Assembly: GCA_936432065.2 (NCBI GenBank)
Contig: OW386292.2
Coordinates: 131,393,460 to 131,457,459, forward strand
Reading direction: 5' to 3'
DNA from: Rutpela maculata
Taxonomy: Eukaryota; Arthropoda; Insecta; Coleoptera; Cerambycidae
Length of the DNA: 64,000 nt
How positions within the stretch are numbered: position 1 is the first letter of the stretch; each line of letters opens with the position of its first letter. A model generated the notes under the pieces. The model saw only the letters and a program-made list of their open reading frames with translations. It did not search any database and was not told the DNA's origin. Position numbers and translations under genes: made by a program. Below, in pieces: positions 35,957 to 46,935 of the stretch.

Positions 35957-36692
35957 TCTTAAACGCTTCTTCTAGTAAATCGTAGTCGAGTCCCACTTTA
36001 AAGGCTTCTGTTTTACCATTTTTCCACTTTGGAAGCATCTCAACTATTGTTTCGTACCCAGGAAAGGTTACGCTTACATGTTGTTTCATTTCTTGGAGAC
36101 CAGTACCAGGGATAACTCGTCCCACGTATATCCATAGTTTTCTGTTAACAGCAGTAAGGCTAGATTTACCTTGAGCTCCCGTGCCAAATATGGCAGTGGG
36201 ATTTTTTGAATGATGGGTTTGCCTTGCTTGCCGAGTGTTATTTTGTTGTTTATTTTGTGTGTCATTGCCCTTTCGAACAGCTGTTGTGTTTTCAGTGTTT
36301 TTATCAGGGTTTCTTTTAGTTGTAATTTTTTGTGTCGGCGGAACTTTATCAGCCTGAGATTTTTTGTTTGAGATATCTCCTGTATTGGAATTTACAGTGG
36401 GCCAGTGATTTATTGGAGTCTTGTTACTTATGTTATAATTGTTAGTAGTTTTTGTATTATTTAGGGACTCACCCTTTGTCAATAGATGAATGAGTTCGAT
36501 GTTTGACTCCCGTAGAATAACTACTTCCTCTTCAAGCTTAGATATCTTTTCATTTAACTCGATCATAGTTGATTTAATGATATCACTAAACACTGATTTG
36601 ATTACATCATTATTTAGCAAATCAGATATGTCAATTTCACAATCACCATTGATTTTCTCATCACTAGACTTGTTAGAACGTAGAAAATACAT
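35892..36692 (-). CDS. LINE ORF1: putative RNA-binding protein
   Basis: The 266-residue protein precedes ORF2 and overlaps it. Residues about 30-72 are heptad-like and charged (IELNEKISKLEEEVVILRES), suggesting a coiled coil for multimerisation. The middle is Asn/Thr/Lys-rich and disordered-looking. The C-terminal 80 residues (from RKLWIYVGRV to the end) look folded, with an RRM-like or related fold possible. No CCHC zinc knuckle is seen. The role as nucleic-acid chaperone in the retrotransposition particle is inferred from position. Confidence 0.8.
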   Translation of the reverse strand: MYFLRSNKSSDEKINGDCEIDISDLLNNDVIKSVFSDIIKSTMIELNEKISKLEEEVVILRESNIELIHLLTKGESLNNTKTTNNYNISNKTPINHWPTVNSNTGDISNKKSQADKVPPTQKITTKRNPDKNTENTTAVRKGNDTQNKQQNNTRQARQTHHSKNPTAIFGTGAQGKSSLTAVNRKLWIYVGRVIPGTGLQEMKQHVSVTFPGYETIVEMLPKWKNGKTEAFKVGLDYDLLEEAFKSENWPKGSLIKKFTFFRERSG

Positions 36693-36989
36693 TTTATATA
36701 TTTATAATACGTATTCTTTTGTCAATTTATACACGAGCGATCAATGAGAAATCTGCGGTATAATTAAATTTGAAAAAACCACCAGATTTTCAAAATGTTC
36801 AAAAATTACATCATTCATGAAAATAAAAAAAATTATGACCTTTGCGGCAGCTTAAAAAATAAAATTAAAAAAATAAATTATGATGTATTTACTTATACTA
36901 AGTGGCAACTTTTGCACCCCCTTTTTTTGAAAATAAAAATTTTTTTTTTTCACTCCACCCTATTATACATGGTACTTGTAATCAACATC

Positions 36990-37075
36990 AGCTTAAACTC
37001 ACCGCTGTTGGAGAAGTTCTCTTTCTACAAACAAAATTAGAAAGGGAGCATCTCTAACGGTGGTGAGTTAGGTGA
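36990..37075. repeat. Short imperfect hairpin
   Basis: TTAAACTCACCGCTGTTGGA at about 36991 pairs imperfectly with TCTCTAACGGTGGTGAGTTA ending at about 37070. It may be a small MITE. No target duplication was recognised. Confidence 0.35.
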
Positions 37076-37489
37076 CGCCGATGGTACCTTGATATTATAT
37101 CAAATCTTGGATATTATATGTTGCCCGCATTATCTATTTGTGACCTGAGGAAGTCATTCGCTGAATAAGGGATGCTATTTAGTCGACCAGCTGTCAAGAC
37201 GTCTTTAAGACGTCCATATTAAGTCTTATTTAGGTCTAAACATCTTATTCCTTATAAAGATGCCTTGAAGACGTCTTTAAGATGTCTGATTTCTACGTCT
37301 TAAAGACGTCATAATTACGATGTCAATGTTAGTATTGCCCAATAGAAGCAAAATAATGTTAACATAATAAATAACAGCCGAATTGTCCAGCAAAATGTAG
37401 TCGTTGCATTTGCTAACTATAGAGTCTTTAAGAGAACAGATCATAACCGCTCAGTGGCCGCTTCACAGAAAACCGGATTCTAACGCCAC

Positions 37490-38598
37490 TTTCGATCGGG
37501 GGTAGAGAAATTCCAATTAAGCGGTGCGTGAAGTATTTGGGCCTGAACCTAGACAAAAGACTGACATTTAATACACACATTAACGAGACGATATGCAAGA
37601 TCTACTCCATGTTCAGGAGTCTGTATCTGCTCCTGGCACGGGGTAGCGGACTCAACAGGACTAATAAAAAGTTGTTGTACACAATGGTAATCAGACCAGC
37701 CATCACATACGCGGCGCTGGTGTGGTGCAGCATCCCGGCCACGACAATGTGGAAGTTGAGAGTATTAGAACACAAATTTATGCGCTTCATTTCAGACTCT
37801 GGTAGGTACACCTCCCTCAGAGATCTCTAAGCACGTTGCCACGATATTACCCCACTAGCGGACTACGTCCAAGAAACATTGCAAAAATTCTATCAGTTCA
37901 AACTGGACGGTAGTCCGCTAACCCGTAACATTACCCGAATTGGACAGCATAACGCAATACTTTTCAATATAAGACACCCTACCATACCAGGCGTTGCCTA
38001 TCTTCCAGCAAACTCCCTAGTCACACCTTCCCTCTACCATAAGCTATCTCTACCCTACCCTTTATCTTTCACCAACTTTACATCTTTAACCCCTTTCCCC
38101 TTCTTTCATGTTTGTACAATTTTGTTCTTTTATCTTTTATGTTCTTTTTGTGTTTCCAAATCCCCTCCTATAAATCTAAACTTTTTAAATCATATAACTT
38201 TTAACCTACTCTACCTTCCTCGACAGCGGTCAGACCACGAGGTCGTCATTTGCTCAAACGGGTTTTTTCGTTAACTCTGTTTTTCCGTATCAACAATCAA
38301 AATTTTCCAAAAGTGCGTTTGCCTAGTGAGTTTTTAGTTATTTATAGTGTATTTTAATTAGTTTTAGGCCCATGTGGGTACGTTTTTAATTTTTAATTAG
38401 TTCTTAAGTCTGCCTGCGGCAGACAGGAGTTTCTAGCAAGCCAAATTAATTACCGTCAAGCCGAATCTGAACCGCCCCGCCCAGCCCCACATTTACCACG
38501 ACGCTGCACGCCGTGATTGTCAGGCTGGCTCCGGGCCGGAATCCGGCAAGGCGCGTTTATGTTCGTTAAACACCTAATAAATTTGTTTTGTTGTTGTT
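37490..38598 (+). pseudogene. 5'-truncated Jockey-type LINE, 3' end of ORF2
   Basis: The frame VKYLGLNLDKRLTFNTHINE, then NKKLLYTMVIRPAITYAALVW and LRVLEHKFMRFIS, matches the conserved region downstream of the reverse transcriptase in Jockey-clade ORF2 proteins. A stop follows SLRDL at 37830. Reading then continues as ADYVQETLQKFYQFKLDGSP, so the frame is broken. The untranslated tail ends in CACCTAATAAATTTG and a short TTG repeat (to about 38598). It is a dead, 5'-truncated copy from a different family than the LINE at 32.6-36.8 kb. Confidence 0.75.
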
Positions 38599-38772
38599 GA
38601 GTTCACTTACGAGTCAATAGGTCTGCGGTTCAATCCGTACTGATTCTGCTTTTTTTTTTTGTTAAAATAATTGCGAAAAAGTTTTAGTTGGTTTTTATAA
38701 AGGTAACAGTTGCTTATAAAACCGATATGCAAATGTATTTTTTTCCCTTTTTAGGTCCGTTTTAGACCAACA
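38598..38772 (+). repeat. SINE, tRNA-Ser-like family
   Basis: GAGTCAATAGGTCTGCGGTT and CAATCC-type B box are followed by a T run. The body shares AATTGCGAAAAAGTTTTAGT, GGTAACAGTTGCTTAT and GTCCGTTTTAGACC with the SINE at 42095-42262. It starts immediately after the tail of the Jockey-type fragment. Confidence 0.6.
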
Positions 38773-39284
38773 TTGGACTTCGATAAGACGTCTGGATTTT
38801 TAACATAAGACCTAAATAAGACGTTTGTAAGACATTTGTAAGGCGTAAATGGACGTCTTTAAGACGTAGTGAAAGTCTAAGGAAGGCGTCTTTAAGACAT
38901 CTTAAAAACATCTCTGTGCTATTTGGGTTAATGTAAAAATGCTGTAATTCTCTGTGATTTTTTTCTGTATCATCTGTTTTCTCATTACCAGTGATACCAA
39001 TATGCCCCTTTTCACCGATAAAAAATAAATTTCGATACGTTTTTTGCAACAGAGCCATTAATTTCTATAATGAACCTTTGTCATAAATAATAACTATGAT
39101 TTTAAGAAGGGCATTTCAACAAAAAGATCTTAAAAATTTAAGAACCGATGGTAGGTATAGATTTTCTTTCAAAAAATTTAAAATTCAGTATTGGTAAATA
39201 TCTGATTAATTTTCACATACCAAATGATTTAATTTTCTGGACTATAGTCCTTTTGACGATTTTTTACAACAATCTTCTAAAGCC

Positions 39285-39605
39285 AGATAATACTGTTACC
39301 GACTCAGTGGCTCAGTGCTTACGTGTTTGGCTTGAGATCACTGTGACCCGGGTTCGAATCCCGGCTATGGTATGAGTGCTATAGTATAGTAGGTGCATTT
39401 TTAATGTGTTACCAATGAAACGGTAGTAGTGGGCCAGACTGCAGTTGTTGATTACTTCTTCGAGTTTGTGTCTTGACTGCGGCAGATGGAAATGTCGCAG
39501 GGATTGGTCATTGTGCTCTTGTCTCTATGTACCTCTGTCTTGGTTGAGTGGTGGAAGAGCCTATAGCTAAATTCCACCAAGATATTAATCTAAATAAAAC
39601 TATAA
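39285..39605 (+). repeat. tRNA-derived SINE, second family
   Basis: The head has box A-like AGTGGCTCAGTGCTTACG and box B GGGTTCGAATCCC. A body of about 240 bp follows, ending AATCTAAATAAAAC then an A-rich tail. Box spacing fits a tRNA, but the acceptor stem is not paired. It differs in body from the other SINEs in the window. Confidence 0.6.
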
Positions 39606-41608
39606 AAAAGTACTGCCTAAAGAGTCGTTTTTCTTACACGTAATAAATCGTTTTATTTTTCTTTTTCACTAAACCTTTAGCGTTCCCTAACAATGGAGGA
39701 AAATAATATACAGGGTGGTCATCCAACAGAAAAAATAATTAATAGAGCAAGGAATGGCTCTAAAACAGTACTTTTTGCGTATTGGCTCTGGACACTTAGG
39801 GAAAATAAGATAAAGAAAAAAATCAGTGCCCCTGTTTTTACTAAGTCATATAACGAAAAAATTGGAGCGCCCTTAGAAGTTTGTATAAGGTCAGATCGAT
39901 TGGAGGTATGAAGTCCTAAAGTGTAGTCGTCACTTTTTTACTTTTTCGGCAATCTCTATTTTTTTGTAAAAAATATACAAAATAACGATATATTATTATA
40001 AAAAGATGCATTTCCTTAATTACATTGAAATAGACCTGAAAATGCAGAGGAACTTACAGAGAAGGTACCAAACAATGTTATTTAAAAAAAATTAGGAAAA
40101 TTGGAATTTCTTAATGGCGGCCTCAGTTCGAGTCATCTTATGTCTTGTAACGAATCCCATAGTGGGGAACGGGAATTTGATATAGGAAAATAAAGTTTTG
40201 CAATTGTTAACAAATTTATTTTGTTAATGTATATGAAAGTACAAAAACTACAGATTCTTTACTTGTACACACACAAAGATCACATGTGAATATCACAGAG
40301 TAATAAATTATAAGTCAGCATCAGTCTTATGAAACTTATAACAGTCAATAATAAACATTAAATTCTAAAATCTAATATATCACTTTAGTGGAATATCCTG
40401 GCGGATTTTGATAAGAGAAGTACGAATGCCTACTCTAGACAAAAACGTTTGAAGCTAAATAGGCCTAGGAGATTCTAAATTTGTTATGTATATTAATACC
40501 CCAATATAAAACTGAAATAGGTGCCTCAGCCATGTTGACTTGTAATCTAACCAGATTAAAAGGGTGTGAATAACAAATTAATTAACACTGTCAATTTATT
40601 AATAGTATAGTAAGTTTTGAACTTGCTAGATCACGTTTAAATAATCTATAACTTTACCTAATAGTAAATTCTCTTTGGAATCCGTCATTAAATATTAATA
40701 TCACTTTATAATTATCACCATTTAGTTAGGTACCTTATTTTAAAACTACAACTGCACATTTTATGCACAAAATATGGTGTAGTTAATATATAAAACTAAA
40801 ATTAAATAACTGTACTTTTCAAGTAGCTGGAAAATTTTTAGTCATATAAATAAGTCAATCAAAACTTTCTCTTTCTGCATTCCGCACGGTAAGTTACAAT
40901 TAAAATCTATACAAGTGTAAACACTTGTAAAATACTTCTATATACAAATATATGTACAAACATACATAAAAATACATCTATAAACAAACACAAACAAATA
41001 TTTACATTATTTGAGTTTAACAGCTCCTATTACAGTAACACCCGCAAGTTTAATAAATTTTGGATTGAATAATCCAGAAATTTAGTTGGCAGTCACATTA
41101 CTTAAAATTAACTCCCTAAGTATATTGTTTCCTTGTGTCGCCTGCCTACTAATTTCTACGACGACATTGTCCTATGTTAAGTACCGTCTATTAGTGGATA
41201 AGCACATATGATACTGCACTGAAAGAAATATAGTTCCTAATATTAATGAATGCTGTTTAGTGACAAAAGTTTAATAAATATCTGATTTTTACATTAGTCA
41301 ATATAACATATTTATTAAAACAATTAATCATTTATTAATACCATGAACTTTTTCATTGAATACACGAAAACGTTTATCAACTTTTATGAACAAATTCTAT
41401 TAAATATTTTCGTAATATTAATGTATAAAATAATTAATAGTAATAAACACCGTTCGTTGTTTCAATGGTCATATTCAATTGTTCTAACGAATGAAGGTAA
41501 CAGGAGTCTACATACCGACTCCTTGTAAAGCATGTTTTCCCGTTTCAGATCACAGAGTGTGTTGTGCTTGTGCATACGAACATAAGGGTAGTTGTTCAAG
41601 TTAGGTTG
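39606..41608. other. AT-rich stretch, no gene supported
   Basis: It holds a TACAGGGTGG element start at about 39708 and short random frames (72 codons or fewer). The A+T-rich block 40240-41330 shows no gene, repeat array or RNA gene that I can recognise. Confidence 0.45.
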
Positions 41609-42094
41609 CCCAGGTAGCAAGGGTACGTTATAATGACGTCAAAATCTGGTGATTCTGGTCAAAAAGACGTCAGGGCACTAAAAATCGACGACAGAATGAC
41701 GTCTTATAAATGACATTAAAATGACGTGCTACACATCACGTCATATTGTCGTCTTTTTTCGGTGTTAAATTTATTTATATTTTATCGGATTACAAACTTT
41801 AAAACTCGCTAATGGCATTTTGTTATCGTAAGCAGAGTGTAAAGTTAAAAAAAAATAAACCGTATCGTGAGGGATAAGTATTGGCGTTTTTATTAGAGGA
41901 TATAATGTTTTTTAACATTATCCAAAATAATTTATATTCGAAAGAGTTTGCAAAGATTTGGCAGTTTATTTGTTTAAATTATATTTCTATCTATTCTTTT
42001 AATAATAAAATTAGATTAAAATGCATTAAAAAGCAAAATCTATCCGTTATTGCGTGTTCCAACTATAAAGTATCTAGGTAAGTATCCTCAGAAA

Positions 42095-42262
42095 GGTTGG
42101 TGGCCGAGTGCTTAAGGCGTCGTCTTCCGAGTCATGAGGTCGGCGGTTCGGCCCCTGCTCATTCCGTTTTTTTTTTGATTGCGAAAGAAATTTTAGTTGT
42201 TTTTTTTTAAGGTAATAATTGCTTATTGGTTTTTTTCAATTTTAGGTCTGTTTTAGACCATT
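42095..42262 (+). repeat. SINE with tRNA-Ser-like head
   Basis: The head GGTGGCCGAGTGCTTAAGGC (box A) and GGTCGGCGGTTCGGCCCC (box B) resembles class II tRNA genes of the Ser/Leu type. A T run follows, then a body shared with the copy at 38598: GATTGCGAAAGAAATTTTAG, GGTAATAATTGCTTAT and GTCTGTTTTAGACCA. It is the best-preserved copy of three in the window. Confidence 0.7.
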
Positions 42263-42745
42263 AAATATTCTATTTATGTTGTAGATGACGATATTACACC
42301 TTTACCGTTTTTTCTCCAACACGCTTCCCAGGTTTGTATAAGTACCTCAACTTAAAACTTTAATTCTTAAAATAGTTGACTCCTGACTTCCCCTCCACCG
42401 CTCATCAAATTTGAGATAAGGAAAATTTTTTTTTCTGATTTCTCCCTCTCTGCTCTTCAATTTCGAGATATGGGGAAAATATATTTTTTTTAACGAACCG
42501 CCACTAATAATAATTAATGTAATAATTACATGTTCAACAACTACTCGTACTTCCCAGGTGGCACTGGTGACAGTTTAATTAAATTAAATAAGTTCTTCTT
42601 AATAATTATAAATAAATAAAAATACTAGTAACTCGAAGCGAGAACCTGAAAGATTTTCATATATTTTAAATAAGGCAAGAAATTCAATTTCACATAATAA
42701 AGACTTCATTCACCACCATAAATACTGCTTTTAGCATCCAAAATA

Positions 42746-42834
42746 GCGGTCGCCAAGCTAGCTCAGTTGGTTGAAGCGTCAGTACTGTAATACGGACAAC
42801 GGGAGACATGTAGGTTCGAATCCTACGGACCGCA
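42746..42834 (+). repeat. tRNA-like sequence, 89 nt
   Basis: The 5' end GCGGTC can pair with GACCGC at the 3' end. The T arm is perfect (GTAGG, loop TTCGAAT, CCTAC) and the D region reads AGCTCAGTTGG. The anticodon arm is weak (loop CTGTAAT, only about three pairs) and the variable region is unusually long. This is more likely a SINE head or tRNA pseudogene than a working tRNA. Confidence 0.5.
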
Positions 42835-43430
42835 ATTGGTAAAGGTAAGTAAAAATGAATTTAGTAACTTAATAAACATTATAATTTGCAGGCAACCCTT
42901 GTGAGAAAAAGTTGGAGTGATGGTAAACAATATTAGATATGTTAATGTAAATAAAATTACGGATGGCTAACAAACAAATTCATTAGGACAAAACTTATTT
43001 ATGCATTAATTATTTTATTTTTATCAAGTAGATTACTAACTAGTATGTAGTTTTATATATATGTTCCTATTACTGAAAAACTTTGGGGGGATTACCAAAT
43101 ATAACCTGAAAAAGACGTCATTCGTCTGAGACATTAGGAAGTCATTTTCACGTTTCATTTACGTCATCTAACTCGTCATTTCTCGTCACTCCTGACCATT
43201 TTTTCACGTCATTTTCACGTGCCTTTGCTACCTGGGTGGTTTACCATTTTCGTGACAAAAATTAAAAAAAGATTAAAAAAATTGATAATGTGCATTATGT
43301 TCTCAAAGCCGCTTTTCGATGTTATTTTTACAATTGTAGCTTTGGATTATCATCAAACAGCAGAAACAAAATAATAAGCCTTGGAGAATAACCAGCCCAA
43401 ATTTCGAGAAGAAATATAGATTTGTTTATT

Positions 43431-43618
43431 CAATGGCGGCTCGTCAGGGGAGGCTGGGCCTCCCTTTGGAAGAAGCAGCATATCTTCCAATCTTTCAAAT
43501 TATTATCTTTTACTTGTAGAAATGTCTACTTAGGTATATCTCAATTTTCAATATTGCAAGTTAATTGTCATTCAAAACATCAAGCCTCCTCTGCAGACAA
43601 TATCACGAGCCGCCATTG
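43431..43618. mobile_element. hAT-like MITE, target duplication TGTTTATT
   Basis: The TIR CAATGGCGGCTCGT is at 43431 and its reverse complement ends at 43618. Perfect 8-bp TGTTTATT lies on both sides (43423-43430 and 43619-43626). It is 188 bp and non-coding. Confidence 0.85.
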
Positions 43619-44302
43619 TGTTTATTTATAAGTGAACTAAACATAAAAACTAACATCTCAGCTCCAAATGCAAGTAGAACATTATCCTTTTTTCAAAAGT
43701 TGGCTTTTTTAATCTACCTTCATTATTTGTTTACAGTTTTTGATTTCATAAAAAAACCAGAGAGTTATTTGAATTTGTTTATAACTAAAATTTCGAAAAC
43801 TATAAACAACTGCAATAAAATGGGTTTAAAATTTGAAAAAAAAAAGTTTTTTTCCATGATCTTAAAGTACTTATAGAATGCTATAGTTTGAGCCATCGTA
43901 CACATTTCTTGGTCTTGATGGCAGGATTTCACAAGGGTGCAAAGTTTTAGTAACAATTGTATATTTGAGCCGTGTTAGTAATCATTTTGATTTGAAATTT
44001 TAAATGGTGATTGTACTTTATAAGAGCTATTTTTTTTTCAAAATTTCATTGAATATTATCCACTATTTTTGAAAGAACAATGATTTGTTTAAAAACGCAT
44101 AATTTTGTAATGTTTAATTTTTTTAAAATAACAATAACAATTGGAATGAATTATAGTTTATGTACTTCTATTGTTTTTCATATGACATAGATTTCGAGAT
44201 ATTCAAAAAAAACCGATACAAAATGCGGACTAAAAAATTAAATTGTTTAAATAAACAATACGCTGACTTCACAGAAATTGCAAAACTGAGCTGTGAACTT
44301 AA

Positions 44303-44473
44303 CACGTTGACTGTCCCGTGACCCGCCTATGGGTCACGGACGCTGGAGTCCATGAACCGTATGTGGGTCACGCAAAAAATTGTATTAATGGAAAAAATAA
44401 TTACAGGTTTTTATTTAGTTTGCAGTGGACGTACCACGGTTTCCACAATGTTATAATATGGACAGTCAACGTG
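44303..44473. mobile_element. piggyBac-like MITE with TTAA target sites
   Basis: TTAA at 44299-44302 and 44474-44477 flank the TIR CACGTTGACTGTCC and its reverse complement. It is 171 bp long. The interior has a second small inverted repeat (GTGACCCGCCTATGGGTCAC). Confidence 0.8.
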
Positions 44474-44844
44474 TTAAGTTGACCCCCTGAACACGTTGAA
44501 ACAGAAAAAATGCCATGACTAGACAATTCACATTAAAATCCTAATTTGACTCCACTATAACAAATTGAACTACTTTCATGACCAACAATTCTGGAGGAAT
44601 AAGAGTTTTGCTTAAGATCTGCTTATTTAATGCGCGATTGGCTGATACCCATCGGATACTTTTATGGCGGTATGTTGTATGGAGCAAAATACTATGTTCT
44701 TGTATTATGTCGCTTAAAATCCATCAAAGATTTTTAATGGAGTAGTTTTTTTTAGGACCTGAAGACGATGATTGCAAATGGAATGCATACACTCAGTATT
44801 GCCACAAATACACATAAACTCTTAAAACATTGCTAGTCCAATCT

Positions 44845-45445
44845 TGTAGAGAACATGGAGGAGGGGAGAGTTTTCCTCTTCAGGAATGCGTTGGAGGAAG
44901 TTAGGAGGTAAACATACTAAAAGTACCCGCTCCTAGCCCCGCCGCTTCAGGGAGAGGAGGGGTGGAAAGGTTCCTTTTTTAAATTCTTCGCTTATAACTC
45001 GGAAACGAAGTGTCGTATGGAAAAAGGTAATCTATGCTATATTAAACATAGGTAATTAAATTTCCTACAAGAATGTCTATTTTCATTTTCTTCCTATGTG
45101 TTATAGTTTACGAGATTTTCACCAGCCAAAATAGATAATTAGTAAATAAATTAATGAGGTACCTTGAATATTTCTATTAAAGCGGTTTACCGTGGTCGCA
45201 GTCACAAAACAATCTTTATTTTACAACACTCGACGTATTTACTAACGTAATATTTTGTCGAAATTTATACATTTCCTTAATATACAGTGAAATGAACTTA
45301 ATCTGAAGACACCCTTTTAACTTCCACCCCCCTCTACCCCTGAAGTGGCAGGGCTAGGGACGGAGACTTTTAGTATGTTTACCTCCTGACTACCAACACA
45401 TTCCAGAAGAGGAAAATTCTCCTCTCCTCCATGTTCTCTCCCCTT
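44845..45445. repeat. Foldback repeat with GC-rich arms
   Basis: Arm 44848-44965 (GAACATGGAGGAGGGGAGAG, GTAAACATACTAAAAGTA) is matched inverted by 45318-45442. The spacer is about 350 bp. Termini and target duplication were not resolved. The arms are C/G-rich compared with their surroundings. Confidence 0.6.
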
Positions 45446-45971
45446 TTGGGCATTCATTGATTGGACTATGCAGCTATCATGGATAAATGACCATTTCATA
45501 AGTTACATATATTTTACTTCTTTATTATGTTCATTTTAATAATGTTAATTGTTCCATATCAACGTGGATTTTAACGTGGTATTTGAAAATGGAGATAGGC
45601 TTTTAATGAATTGGCAACGAAGTTTCGAGAACCTAATAATGTTCTTATCCAATCAAGTATTTAAGATGTGTATTATATTAAAATAATTTTCTTATCCCCC
45701 GCCTCCTTGCTCATCAATGGGCTTTCCCACGTTTTTTTTTTATTGAATATTTGAGAAGTTCTCTTTAAAAAAACTCACCCGCATTTTTCTTTTTTGCGAA
45801 ATTTGCTTCTTTACTACAGAAAAAATTATTATGTTATATGAATTTAAAATTGGCGGCAATATTTCTACACTGATGACACATTGAGAGGAATGACCAATCA
45901 GTTTATTCTAGCACCCTTGGTAGAGGCTACATATGACCAGATTGTCTAGGCATTTTTTCGCGAGTTTACCA

Positions 45972-46075
45972 CAACTAACTGTGGTAAGGTGTAAAAGAGA
46001 TGGCTATATATAATTAAGATGTGAATTGGTTATGTATGTATAGCCATCTCTTTTACACCTTACTATAGTTAGTTG
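45972..46075. repeat. Hairpin, 37-bp arms
   Basis: CAACTAACTGTGGTAAGGTG at 45972 onward to GGCTATA (46008) pairs with 46040-46075 with only two or three mismatches. The loop is about 30 nt. Confidence 0.75.
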
Positions 46076-46077
46076 AC

Positions 46078-46168
46078 AAAGAGACAAACACTTATATATC
46101 AAGCATTTTTTCGCGAGCTTACCAAAGCTCGCGAAAAAATGCTTGATGTATAAGTGTTTGTCTCTTTC
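46078..46168. repeat. Hairpin, about 42-bp arms and 6-nt loop
   Basis: CAAAGAGACAAACACTTATA to TTTTTTCGCGAGCTT pairs with AGCTCGCGAAAAAATGCTTG to TGTCTCTTTC. The match is almost perfect. It lies two bases from the previous hairpin. The motif TTTTTTCGCGAG also occurs at 45953. Confidence 0.75.
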
Positions 46169-46935
46169 TACCTTTACCGAATTGACAGACATGTCATCAA
46201 GCTACCCAGTACACACACACACACTTTTAAATAATTAATAAGAATACAGTTATGAAGTCAAAATACTAGATCTGTACGATCACAACGTAAATCGTAAATA
46301 AGAGAGCATAACCTATCTATTTATTTTATTTCCATCAATGTTGCCAAGTGTCATTTATTTGTTGGGAGCCGACATGTAAGTGTCTTTCGTCTGTTAATTA
46401 TTATCATTTTTATTATAGTAGGTGGTATTATTCAATGAAAATTCATTATTTTCAAAAGCGGAGATAAAAAGTAGGCATTCTTTAATGAAATAATTAAAGC
46501 ATTTCCTCTAACGCTAAACATTCATATACATTAGACAACATGGAAATAGTCTCAGCGGCAGGTTTCCAGACGAGATGTACAATTCAGAAACGTCAACAGG
46601 TTCGTATAGGACATCTGAATCATGTACCCAACATAACCTTAAATTTTAAGTTTTTCAAGTTTATTCTCACGTTTAATGTTTGTATACGCATTTTTAGCTT
46701 GGAACCGTACTGGCTCCAAGGAAATATTTAAAAATTCACGTAAATAATTTTTCAACATTGTTGAGTAATAAAAATAGACTGCCAACTACAGGTTAGATTT
46801 CCAACCTACAAAAAGAGTCCTATTTTATTAGGACAAGGTATTTAGAACTTCATAAACATTACACTGAATTAGATTTTAGTTGAAAATACGGGAACCAGGC
46901 AGAAATTTTAATAATAGCTGGGGTAATACTCTTAA

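Larger units (their letters stand above)
32651..36770 (-). mobile_element. Near-complete APE-type non-LTR retrotransposon
   Basis: It has two overlapping open frames, ORF1 then ORF2 on the minus strand. The 3' untranslated region holds TA/CA microsatellites (32822-32884) and ends in an ATT/TAT repeat tail at about 32651. Both frames are uninterrupted, so this looks like a young copy. The 5' boundary (about 36770) is approximate and no flanking target duplication was resolved. It is inserted in the TIR element at 32138-36962. Confidence 0.8.
32138..36962. mobile_element. TIR element split by a LINE, target duplication TTATACA
   Basis: The left end reads TAGGGTGGAGTGAAAAA and the right end in reverse complement reads TAGGGTGGAGTG followed by an A-rich run. 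TTATACA flanks both sides (32131-32137 and 36963-36969). Arm sequences such as GTTGCCGCAGGGC (about 32408) and GCTGCCGCAAAGG (reverse complement of about 36840) also correspond. Removing the LINE leaves a short non-autonomous element of roughly 0.7 kb. The duplication is 7 bp, or 8 with one mismatch. Confidence 0.65.
37165..38940. mobile_element. GACGTC-rich inverted-repeat element interrupted by retroelements
   Basis: Both ends carry dense GACGTC, TTTAAGACGTC and TCTTAAAGACGTC palindromes (37190-37325 and 38785-38905). The right end in reverse complement reads AACCCAAATAGCACAGAG, similar to the CCCARGTAGCA ends elsewhere in the window. The left terminus is poorly defined. A LINE 3' fragment and a SINE are inserted between the arms. 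Confidence 0.5.
41609..43236. mobile_element. CCCAGGTAGCA element with TGACGT clusters
   Basis: The left end CCCAGGTAGCAAGGGTACGT mirrors the right end, CCCAGGTAGCAAAGGCACGT in reverse complement. Subterminal regions (41630-41755 and 43105-43220) contain repeated AATGACGT, GACGTCA and CACGTCAT motifs. It belongs to the same group as the elements at 22.3 and 37.2 kb. It carries a SINE and a tRNA-like sequence and no transposase. The target duplication is unresolved. Confidence 0.65.

Noticed and set aside
39285..39375. Functional tRNA gene
   Set aside because: Box A and B are present, but the acceptor stem does not pair and a SINE body with A-rich tail follows.
42746..42834. Functional tRNA gene (possible GTA anticodon)
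   Set aside because: The T arm and acceptor stem are good, but the anticodon stem and variable region do not fit a working tRNA.
44299..44480. Pre-miRNA-like hairpin
   Set aside because: TTAA target sites and TIRs explain the inverted repeat as a MITE.
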